Below, in pieces: positions 1-5,552 of a stretch of DNA of 6,357 nucleotides. The notes under the pieces are model-generated. The model was given only the letters and a program-made list of their open reading frames with translations. It ran no database searches and had not been told where the DNA came from. The stretch is from Schaedlerella sp. GTDB taxonomy: Bacteria; Bacillota; Clostridia; Lachnospirales; Lachnospiraceae. The translations under genes and the position numbers were made by a program. Every line of letters starts with the position of its first letter. Position 1 is the stretch's first letter. The stretch covers positions 1-6,357 of the forward strand of contig JAHHTO010000139.1 in assembly GCA_020024595.1 (NCBI GenBank). Reading direction: 5' to 3'.

Positions 1-229
1 CGATTCCCACTTCTTCCAGTGTTTCTCGCAACAACTTTCCGAACTGATCTCTACCAACTTTTCCTAAAAACGCTGTTTTCTTTCCCAGTTTATTTAACAT
101 CGCCAGCACATTACACGGAGCTCCTCCCGGACACGCTTCAAACATATCATTTCCCTGGTCACTCTGTCCGTTCATTGTAAAATCAATCAACAACTCCCCC
201 ATTGCAATTACATCAAATTTCTTTTCCAT
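1..229 (-). CDS. PfkB-family sugar kinase, probably fructokinase (N-terminal part only)
   Basis: This is the beginning of a cytoplasmic PfkB/ribokinase-family kinase, which would phosphorylate a sugar with ATP. The reading frame is open from the ATG at 229 to the window edge (76 codons plus one base), so the C-terminal catalytic Asp and ATP site are outside. Visible family signatures are MGELLIDF at residues 10-17, the substrate-side PGGAPCNV at 34-41 and the conserved LGKVGRDQFG at 55-64. GELLIDF together with GGAPxNV is typical of fructokinases (ScrK type). Another PfkB sugar kinase cannot be excluded without the rest of the protein. The start is supported by AGGTGG at 240-235, five bases upstream of the ATG. 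A sigma-A-like promoter sits just upstream, so this gene probably begins its own transcription unit and is not simply the last gene of the GTPase operon. Confidence 0.88.
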   Translation of the reverse strand, partial: MEKKFDVIAMGELLIDFTMNGQSDQGNDMFEACPGGAPCNVLAMLNKLGKKTAFLGKVGRDQFGKLLRETLEEVGI

Positions 230-258
230 CCTACCCACCTATTTCAGCATTTTTACAC

Positions 259-287
259 ATTATGCACTAGTACAACAAACATCTCAA
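259..287 (-). promoter_or_regulatory. Putative sigma-A promoter for the PfkB-family kinase gene
   Basis: On the minus strand, TTGAGA (287-282) is followed after exactly 17 bases by CATAAT (264-259). Each hexamer matches the sigma-A consensus in five of six positions. Transcription would start near 252, leaving a short leader of about 22 bases before the ATG at 229. The -35 box overlaps the stop codon of the upstream gene. A 12-base imperfect palindrome lies at the downstream end of the spacer and runs two bases into the -10 box. Promoter activity is inferred from sequence match only. Confidence 0.55.
263..274. promoter_or_regulatory. Possible operator: imperfect palindrome overlapping the spacer and -10 box
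   Basis: The 12-base element TGCACTAGTACA is symmetric except for one base pair (TGYACTAGTRCA). It covers the downstream end of the 17-base spacer and the first two bases of the -10 box of the kinase promoter, a common place for a repressor to bind. It lacks the central CG typical of LacI-family operators, so no regulator family is proposed. A short palindrome of this kind can occur by chance. Confidence 0.2.
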
Positions 288-1231
288 TTAAAATACACCA
301 GTTCTGGAATCTCATCAGCCACTTCAATATACTCCGCCTCAAGTACCGGACCGTTTCCGTGATACATTGCCAGATTCTCATATCTCACCTTGGCCCGGAT
401 TGTCACCCACTGTCCTGCTTTTAATTTTGGAGTATATGCACTTTTGCAAACATATCCCAAAAATGTCGTATCATCCGCACAACAAGTCATCGCCATCCTT
501 CCCGGAAAAAATAGCTTCGACGGAAAACTCTTCGGTTTCATTACCCTGGCTGAATATTCTACTGTTTTTCCCCGGTATCTATCTGGATTTTCCATCATAT
601 CTACATACCAGATTCCATAGTCTTCCGGTCGAATTTGAATCACAGGAGCATTCATATCATACGGTACATCATCTTGGAAAATATTCTCAATTTCTCCATC
701 ATCATCCTCAAAAATCACTTCTGCCTGCGGACTGACGACTTTCACACTTCTACGGTAACCAGCCAGTGGTTTCACATCTGTGCAGCGATTAAAGAGTACC
801 ATCTCCGCCCCACGAACCATTTCCACAAACAAGGGCTTTAAGTTCGTCAAGTACATCTGAAATGTACTTGCATCTACTGTTGTCAGTTTCTGTTCAATCC
901 CCCAGCCATCAGGCAGATGCATACTTTCAAAATCACTAACTTTCCACATACCATTGTATTCAATCACTACACGTTCCGGACGATATTTGATATCCAATTC
1001 AAGCAGATAATCCTCCGTCAGTTCTTCCTGGCTTTCTATCGACTCCACCACAACATTATATTGTTTCATTTCCTTTGCATCATACTCTTCTTCTCCCTCT
1101 TCACAAAGAAGCAAAAGCGTCGTTCCATCAATTTGGAAATAATCCTGCTTTAATGTAAAATTCAGAAATTCTGTTTTCCCACTATCCAGAAACCCTGTCA
1201 TTAAATAGACCAATACTTCCGGTTCACTCAT
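284..1231 (-). CDS. Divergent COG0523-like GTPase with C-terminal DUF1980/TIGR03943-like domain
   Basis: This is a 315-residue cytoplasmic protein with no signal peptide or membrane segment. The N-terminal half is a G3E (CobW/P47K) NTPase-like domain: P-loop GFLDSGKT at 13-20, a Walker-B-like VVIEYNG at 88-94 and a degenerate base-recognition motif NRCTD at 148-152. The CxCC metal-binding motif of true COG0523 proteins is absent. At about that place it has an acidic run, CEEGEEEYD (43-51). Residues about 205-315 resemble the C-terminal domain of DUF1980/TIGR03943 (YcgQ-type) proteins: ENPDRYRGK (214-222), MTCCADD (248-254), GQWVTI (273-278). That assignment is from memory of the family and was not searched. 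The start at 1231 has AGGAG nine bases upstream, and the gap to the preceding GTPase gene is 28 bases, so the two are cotranscribed. A role in metal, probably zinc, homeostasis is inferred from both domains and the neighbour. Confidence 0.85.
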   Translation of the reverse strand: MSEPEVLVYLMTGFLDSGKTEFLNFTLKQDYFQIDGTTLLLLCEEGEEEYDAKEMKQYNVVVESIESQEELTEDYLLELDIKYRPERVVIEYNGMWKVSDFESMHLPDGWGIEQKLTTVDASTFQMYLTNLKPLFVEMVRGAEMVLFNRCTDVKPLAGYRRSVKVVSPQAEVIFEDDDGEIENIFQDDVPYDMNAPVIQIRPEDYGIWYVDMMENPDRYRGKTVEYSARVMKPKSFPSKLFFPGRMAMTCCADDTTFLGYVCKSAYTPKLKAGQWVTIRAKVRYENLAMYHGNGPVLEAEYIEVADEIPELVYFN

Positions 1232-1259
1232 TGCAAAGTTCTCCTTTCCTGTCTATTTT

Positions 1260-2345
1260 TTATACTCCAAACAACTCTGCTAATTTTTCTTCATTCAACT
1301 TAGACCCAATCACACAAATTTTTCCTGTATATTCTGCTGTGTCACTTCGTACCTCATGTTCTTCCGGAACCATATCAAAGGAAATCCATGTACTGTCTTC
1401 TCCTGCTACAATCCCCTTTGCACGAAGAATCGTTCCATAAGAAGAATCCTGCTCAATAGCACAAAGAATTCCTTCAATACGCTCTTTGGTATATGATCTC
1501 GTTGTTTCTCTTCCCCAGCTTGTAAATACTTCATCTGCATGATGATGCCCATGGTGATCATGATGATGCTCATGGTCGCAACTGCAATGTTCATGATGAT
1601 CGTGATCGTGATGATGTTCATGGTCGTGATGATGTTCATGTTCGTGGGCATGTCCGCAGCCACAATGGTCATGATGATGGTGTTCATGGTCGTGATGCTC
1701 TCCGCACACTGGGCACACCACCTCTGCAAGAAGTTCTTCTTCCAGAGATTTGCTTCCTTCCATAGTCTCCAAAAGCTTTGTTCCACTCAATTGTTCAATC
1801 GGTGTTGTGATAATCGGAGCCTTCTCATTCAATCCACGCAGAATCGCTACGCTTTCTTCAATCTTCTCCGGCTTTGCCTTATCCGTTCTGCTTAAAATAA
1901 TCACACCTGCATATTCAATCTGATTGCTGAAGAATTCTCCAAAATTCTTACTATAAATTCTACATTTTGTTGCATCTACAACTGTTGTGAAACTGTTCAA
2001 CGCTGCATCAATTTCTGCATTTGCATCCCGAACCGCCTTAATTACATCAGATAGTTTTCCTACACCGGATGGCTCGATCAAAATTCGATCCGGATGATAT
2101 GTGTCTATTACTTCTTTCAGAGCTACCCCAAAGTCTCCCACTAACGAACAACAAATACAGCCGGAATTCATTTCTCTGATTTCAATTCCGGAATCCTTGA
2201 GAAATCCTCCATCAATTCCAATCTCCCCAAATTCATTTTCAATAAGAACAACCTGCTCTCCGACAAACGCCTCTTTCAGCATCTTTTTAATAAACGTTGT
2301 TTTTCCAGCACCTAAAAAGCCGGAAATGATATCAATTTTTGTCAC
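1260..2345 (-). CDS. COG0523 (CobW/ZNG1/YciC-like) GTPase, putative metal chaperone with His-rich linker
   Basis: This is a 361-residue G3E-family GTPase. COG0523 proteins use GTP hydrolysis to deliver metal (Zn, Co and others) to client proteins in the cytoplasm. The P-loop is GFLGAGKTT at 9-17. The family's metal motif is complete as GCICC (62-66). Walker B is RILIEPSGVGK (87-97), and the base-recognition motif is SRTD (152-155) in place of NKxD. A long linker (about 211-270) follows with CPVC, CGC, CSC and 31 histidines in 53 residues. Residues about 272-360 form the CobW C-terminal domain. The start codon is GTG at 2345. It is supported by GGAGG at 2358-2354 with an 8-base spacer, and the next in-frame codons upstream offer no ATG. 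It lies 21 bases after the AP endonuclease gene and 28 before the second GTPase-like gene, so it sits inside an operon. The exact metal and client are unknown; zinc is the best guess from the His-rich type. Confidence 0.93.
   Translation of the reverse strand: MTKIDIISGFLGAGKTTFIKKMLKEAFVGEQVVLIENEFGEIGIDGGFLKDSGIEIREMNSGCICCSLVGDFGVALKEVIDTYHPDRILIEPSGVGKLSDVIKAVRDANAEIDAALNSFTTVVDATKCRIYSKNFGEFFSNQIEYAGVIILSRTDKAKPEKIEESVAILRGLNEKAPIITTPIEQLSGTKLLETMEGSKSLEEELLAEVVCPVCGEHHDHEHHHHDHCGCGHAHEHEHHHDHEHHHDHDHHEHCSCDHEHHHDHHGHHHADEVFTSWGRETTRSYTKERIEGILCAIEQDSSYGTILRAKGIVAGEDSTWISFDMVPEEHEVRSDTAEYTGKICVIGSKLNEEKLAELFGV
1539..1697 (-). repeat. Low-complexity His/Asp/Glu-coding tract (metal-binding linker)
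   Basis: This stretch encodes residues 217-269 of the COG0523 GTPase and is built from irregular CAT/CAC, GAT/GAC and GAA/GAG codons. Motifs such as HDHEHHH recur, but there is no fixed repeat unit. It contains 31 His plus the CxC pairs at 228-230 and 254-256. DNA of this kind expands and contracts by slippage, so its length probably varies between strains. On the plus strand it gives a spurious Met/Val-rich frame. Confidence 0.9.
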
Positions 2346-2366
2346 TATAACCGCCTCCTATAAATT

Positions 2367-3119
2367 TTATTTCAGTTCCAGTACCACCGGACAGTGATCA
2401 GAACCATATACATTTGTCAATATCTCCGCATCTTCAAGCCGGTCTTTCAGACTTTCCGATACACAAAAGTAATCAATCCTCCATCCCGCATTTTTCTCTC
2501 TTGCCTTAAATCGATAGGACCACCAAGAATAGATACCTTCCTGATCCGGATAAAAGTATCGGAACGTATCGATAAACCCAGCATTTAATAATTCCGTAAA
2601 CTTACTGCGTTCCTCATCTGTAAATCCAGCATTCTTCCGATTTGTTTTCGGGTTCTTCAAATCAATCTCCTGATGTGCAACATTCATATCTCCGGTTACA
2701 ATAACCGGTTTATGCTCTTCTAGCTTTTTCAAATATGTCCGAAAATCATCTTCCCATTGCATTCTGTACTCCAGCCGTTTCAAGCCATCTTGAGAGTTCG
2801 GTGTATATACTGTTATAAAATAAAAATCCTCAAACTCACAAGTAATCACACGCCCCTCTTGATCATGCTCCTCAATGCCTATTCCATTTACCACACTTAA
2901 TGGCTTTTTCTTTGTAAATACTGCGGTTCCAGAATACCCCTTCTTCACCGCATAATTCCAATATTGATAATATCCGTCCAATTCAAGTTCCAATTGTCCT
3001 TCCTGCATCTTTGTCTCCTGTATGCAGAATATATCCGCATCAATTTCTTTAAAAGACTCAAGAAAACCTTTTTGCACGCAAGCACGGATTCCATTCACAT
3101 TCCATGATACCAGTTTCAT
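2367..3119 (-). CDS. xth: Exodeoxyribonuclease III / AP endonuclease (ExoA-Xth family)
   Basis: This 250-residue cytoplasmic DNA repair enzyme would cut the backbone 5' of abasic sites and remove 3' blocking groups in base excision repair. All expected active-site elements of the exonuclease III/APE1 fold are present: WNVNGIRA (6-13), the metal-binding Glu35 in IQETK, Tyr105 in YTPNSQ, Asp144 and Asn146 in GDMNVAH, and the terminal GSDHCPV with Asp241 and His242. WRIDYF at 213-218 is also conserved. Length is normal for the family and there is no sign of damage. The ATG at 3119 has AGGGTGG ten bases upstream; a second purine-rich AGGCGG touches the start and is too close to serve. It lies 24 bases after truA and 21 bases before the GTPase gene, so it is the second gene of the operon. 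The symbol could equally be exoA, as in Bacillus. Confidence 0.96.
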   Translation of the reverse strand: MKLVSWNVNGIRACVQKGFLESFKEIDADIFCIQETKMQEGQLELELDGYYQYWNYAVKKGYSGTAVFTKKKPLSVVNGIGIEEHDQEGRVITCEFEDFYFITVYTPNSQDGLKRLEYRMQWEDDFRTYLKKLEEHKPVIVTGDMNVAHQEIDLKNPKTNRKNAGFTDEERSKFTELLNAGFIDTFRYFYPDQEGIYSWWSYRFKAREKNAGWRIDYFCVSESLKDRLEDAEILTNVYGSDHCPVVLELK

Positions 3120-3143
3120 CCGCCTAACACCACCCTTTCTTTA

Positions 3144-3908
3144 TTAAATCACAGATTTCATAATCTCTTCCTCTTTATAGAATACACCTTTGAGGCATAA
3201 TCCACATGCAGGTGCAAGAAACCCCGCCTCTGCACGAACGCCATTTTTCAAAATATGACCAACACTTTCTACCGTACGCTCTCCGCCTCCAACTTCCAAC
3301 AATGTTCCCGTCAAAATGCGTACCATGTGATACATGAATCCACTGCCCCTGTATTCAATCTTCACAAGATTTCCACTCTTTTTCACCGTGATGTTATAAA
3401 TCCGTCTTATCGTAGAATGTTCATCTATTCTGTCTGTAAATCCTGCAAAATCATGATTTCCTATCAATATATCAGCAGCAGTCTGCATTCTGTTCACATC
3501 CAAATCATGTGGATAGTGGAAGGTATATTTTCTAGAAAACACCCCTGCTCGTTCGCCGATATCAATACTGTATTCATAACACTTCCCACGGGCATTATAC
3601 CTTGCATGAAATTTATTTTTCACAAGTTTCATATTCAGAACACGTATATCTTCCGGCAGTATTTTATTCATCTGTTCCAAAAACTGAGCCTCATCTACTT
3701 TACCGGACAACCTGAAGCTTATTGTCTGTCCCGCTGCATGAACACCTCCATCTGTACGCCCTGAACCGTAGACTTCTACAGAGTATCCGGCCAATTCACT
3801 GATAGTTCTTTCCAACACTCCCTGCACAGTCAAATCTGTATCCGGCTGTCTCTGCCATCCCCGAAATCTTGAGCCATCATAAGCAACTGTCATTTTATAT
3901 GTTCTCAT
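3144..3908 (-). CDS. truA: tRNA pseudouridine(38-40) synthase TruA
   Basis: This 254-residue enzyme would convert uridines 38-40 in the tRNA anticodon arm to pseudouridine. The catalytic Asp is Asp53 in GSGRTDGGVHAAG (48-60). The N-terminal YDGSRFRGWQ (10-19), the FHARYNARGKCYEY segment (100-113) with the conserved Tyr, the GSGFMYHMVRILTG segment (188-201) and the C-terminal APACGLCL (232-239) complete the TruA pattern. Most TruA proteins read GRTDAGVH; here the Ala is Gly, as in some clostridial paralogues. The gene is not beside the ribosomal protein/ECF cluster where many Firmicutes keep truA, so it may be a second copy; this is inference. The ATG at 3908 has GGAAGG with a six-base spacer. 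It is the first gene of the unit truA, xth and the two GTPases, behind a plausible promoter. Confidence 0.96.
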   Translation of the reverse strand: MRTYKMTVAYDGSRFRGWQRQPDTDLTVQGVLERTISELAGYSVEVYGSGRTDGGVHAAGQTISFRLSGKVDEAQFLEQMNKILPEDIRVLNMKLVKNKFHARYNARGKCYEYSIDIGERAGVFSRKYTFHYPHDLDVNRMQTAADILIGNHDFAGFTDRIDEHSTIRRIYNITVKKSGNLVKIEYRGSGFMYHMVRILTGTLLEVGGGERTVESVGHILKNGVRAEAGFLAPACGLCLKGVFYKEEEIMKSVI

Positions 3909-3947
3909 GCGTTTCCTTCCTCTGGTATCCCCACAATTTCTTGTATC

Positions 3948-3976
3948 ATTTTACTCTTCTCGCTTCAAAAAATCAA
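3948..3976 (-). promoter_or_regulatory. Putative sigma-A promoter for the truA-xth-GTPase operon
   Basis: On the minus strand TTGATT (3976-3971) and TAAAAT (3953-3948) are separated by exactly 17 bases. They match consensus at four and five of six positions. Transcription would start near 3941, about 33 bases before the truA ATG at 3908. I see no Zur- or Fur-like dyad around it, so metal control of the downstream GTPases from this promoter is not supported by the sequence. The call rests on consensus match and location only. Confidence 0.45.
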
Positions 3977-3992
3977 TGCATCGTTTTTTCTC

Positions 3993-4064
3993 ACACTGGC
4001 TAATCTTTCTGCTGCTTTTTCTGAAACACTTTTCTTCATATGGTAAACTTATTCTAGCCAGTGT
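3993..4064. repeat. Perfect 10-base inverted repeat with 52-base spacer across the oppF-like 3' end
   Basis: ACACTGGCTA at 3993-4002 is the exact reverse complement of TAGCCAGTGT at 4055-4064. One arm lies in the last codons of the short ATPase gene (His-Trp-Leu) and the other in the intergenic gap. On the minus-strand transcript the second arm is followed by an A-run rather than a U-run, so this is not a standard Rho-independent terminator. A long-loop RNA structure at the end of the ABC operon transcript is possible. Confidence 0.5.
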
Positions 4065-4714
4065 ACCTCCTGATCTGCAAGCACCAATACTCTGTCGCAA
4101 AGCATATTAACCACATCCAGATCATGGGATACAAACAGATAACATATATTTTCCTTCTCCTTCAATTCTTTGAGAAGTTTAATGATCTGTGCCTGAACCG
4201 TCACATCAAGCGCAGAAAGCGGTTCATCCGCCAGAATAAACTTTGTTCCAGTCATCAGAGCCAATGCAATACTGACACGCTGACGCTGCCCTCCACTCAA
4301 TTCTCGAGGATATCGGTCATATAGTTCTTTTGGTAAATCTACTCTTTCCAATATTTTTTCTGCCCTAGCACGCCGACTTTCTTTTGTCCCCTCTCTTCGA
4401 ATACGAAGTGGCTCTTCCAAGATCCAGCCTATTGTCTTCCTTGGGTTTAAAGAAGCAAACGGGTCCTGAAATACCATCTGGGGATACTGAGTATAGTGGA
4501 TCACTTCCCCCTCATAGTCTTTCAAAAGGCCTAATATACACTTACACAATGTAGACTTTCCACTTCCACTTTCACCCACAAACCCTACCATTTCCCCCTC
4601 ATAAAGTGCAAAAGATACATCTTTTAAAACCTGACGCCGTATTTTCCCCTCTTTATAATACGCATTCACATGATGGAGTTCTAAAACCAACTTTTCCTCT
4701 TCCTGCTTAGACAT
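4049..4714 (-). CDS. ABC transporter ATP-binding protein, OppF/DppF/NikE type, short form
   Basis: This is an ATPase subunit of a peptide/nickel-type importer, acting at the cytoplasmic face of the membrane together with the OppD-type subunit. Numbered from the upstream GTG at 4723, it shows Walker A GESGSGKS (50-57), Q-loop Gln86 in FQDPFASLNP, signature LSGGQRQR (142-149), Walker B FILADEPLSALD (162-173) and switch His200. The nucleotide site is therefore intact. The protein stops about 24 residues after the switch His (VLVLADQEVHWLE) and lacks the C-terminal PxHPYTxxLL region of usual OppF/DppF. The two other forward frames past the stop do not recover it. I prefer the ATG at 4714 (221 residues): AGGTG lies six bases upstream, whereas the GTG at 4723 has only a weak site. 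With the ATG, the gene overlaps the preceding ATPase gene by 8 bases, so the two are cotranscribed and probably translationally coupled. Confidence 0.9.
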   Translation of the reverse strand: MSKQEEEKLVLELHHVNAYYKEGKIRRQVLKDVSFALYEGEMVGFVGESGSGKSTLCKCILGLLKDYEGEVIHYTQYPQMVFQDPFASLNPRKTIGWILEEPLRIRREGTKESRRARAEKILERVDLPKELYDRYPRELSGGQRQRVSIALALMTGTKFILADEPLSALDVTVQAQIIKLLKELKEKENICYLFVSHDLDVVNMLCDRVLVLADQEVHWLE

Positions 4715-5552
4715 CTCTTTCACCTGCTTTCTTTTTTAGCAGTGCATAATATCGATTCTGTGACGTTCTTGTGGGAATGGCTGCGATTAATCTCTTTGTA
4801 TATTCGTGTTTCGGATTGATAAATACCTCAGCAGTCCCTCCGCTTTCTATAATTTCCCCATCTTTCATCACCAGAACTTTCTGACAAAGCATATTGACAA
4901 CCCTGAGATTGTGGGAAATAAAAAGTATACTCATCCCGTACTTTTGATTCAGCTTTTTCAACAACTTCAAGATACTTTCCTGCGTACTGACATCTAATGC
5001 TGTTGTCGGTTCATCTGCGATCAAAAGCTGCGGACGACATATGATAGCCGCAGCAATCATCACTCTCTGACGCATTCCCCCAGATAGTTCATGCGGATAT
5101 TGACTTACCAGTTTTTCCGGGTTTTCCAATTCCACATCTTCTAAAGCTTTCAGCACCATTCTTTTCCGCTGCTCCTTTGTCAGATTTGTGTGCAGATACA
5201 GCGCTTCTTCTACCTGTTTCCCAATTCGCATCGTCGGATTCAATGCTGTCATCGGCTCTTGGAAGATCATACTAATTTCATTTCCCTGCAACTTTCGCAT
5301 TTCTTTGTCTGATAATTTGAGCAAATCACGCTCTTGGTCTGCATATGAAAAATAAACTGAACCTGAGTTCAGTTCTGCATTTTTCTTCAATAATCCGGCG
5401 ATTGTCAGTGCTGTCATTGTTTTTCCTGAACCAGACTCCCCAACAATCCCCAGAATTTCTCCGCTATTCATAGAAAATGTAACATTTTTTACAGCCTCTT
5501 GACGTATTCCTCGATCATTAAAACAAATGGATAAATCCTCTACCCTCAACAT
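4707..5552 (-). CDS. ABC transporter ATP-binding protein, OppD/DppD/NikD type
   Basis: This is the first of two ATPases powering a peptide/nickel-type importer at the inner face of the membrane. Counting from the GTG at 5555, it has Walker A GESGSGKT (39-46), Q-loop Gln99 in FQEPMTALNP, signature LSGGMRQR (157-164), Walker B LLIADEPTTALD (177-188) and switch His215. It keeps the family C-terminal element NPKHEYTKRLIAAIP (247-261) but not the Cys-rich tail of long OppD proteins. At about 281 residues it is nearer to NikD in length. GTG (5555) and ATG (5552) are adjacent. ATG is chosen because GGAGG at 5566-5562 then has a nine-base spacer, and because TGATG forms a classic stop-start overlap with the permease. 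The ribosome binding site lies inside the permease's last Gly codons, which suggests translational coupling. Substrate cannot be told from the ATPase alone. Confidence 0.93.
   Translation of the reverse strand: MLRVEDLSICFNDRGIRQEAVKNVTFSMNSGEILGIVGESGSGKTMTALTIAGLLKKNAELNSGSVYFSYADQERDLLKLSDKEMRKLQGNEISMIFQEPMTALNPTMRIGKQVEEALYLHTNLTKEQRKRMVLKALEDVELENPEKLVSQYPHELSGGMRQRVMIAAAIICRPQLLIADEPTTALDVSTQESILKLLKKLNQKYGMSILFISHNLRVVNMLCQKVLVMKDGEIIESGGTAEVFINPKHEYTKRLIAAIPTRTSQNRYYALLKKKAGERDV

Noticed and set aside
230..283. Rho-independent terminator between the second GTPase-like gene and the sugar kinase gene
   Set aside because: No GC-rich hairpin followed by a T-run is present in the 54 bases; only the promoter elements and a short palindrome are seen.
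367..1153. Several plus-strand open frames opposite the second GTPase-like gene
   Set aside because: They overlap a well-supported minus-strand gene with conserved motifs. They have no recognisable domains or ribosome binding sites and are shadows.
1406..1786. Second minus-strand frame inside the His-rich GTPase gene
   Set aside because: It is a Met/Ile/Thr-rich shifted reading of the same CAT/GAT repeats, fully nested within the real gene.
1539..1895. Plus-strand open frame rich in Met and Val opposite the His-rich linker
   Set aside because: It is the antisense of CAT/GAT-rich codons (ATG, ATC), which automatically yields Met/Ile/Val runs. It has no ribosome binding site and resembles no membrane protein family.
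3967..3989. A6 ... T6 symmetric stretch as a terminator for the ABC operon
   Set aside because: The stem would be only A-U pairs around an 11-base loop with no GC-rich portion, and the T-run overlaps the likely -35 box of truA. It is too weak to call a terminator.
3965..4039. Minus-strand 24-residue frame (MKKSVSEKAAERLASVRKND...) just after the short ATPase
   Set aside because: It has a plausible-looking composition, but the nearest AGGAGG is about 27 bases upstream of its ATG, and nothing supports translation. It may simply be non-coding leader DNA.
3907..4110. Plus-strand 67-codon frame covering the gap between the short ATPase and truA
   Set aside because: No Shine-Dalgarno sequence precedes its ATG, it starts inside the truA start codon on the opposite strand, and its Phe/Leu/Ser-rich product only reflects purine-rich minus-strand DNA.
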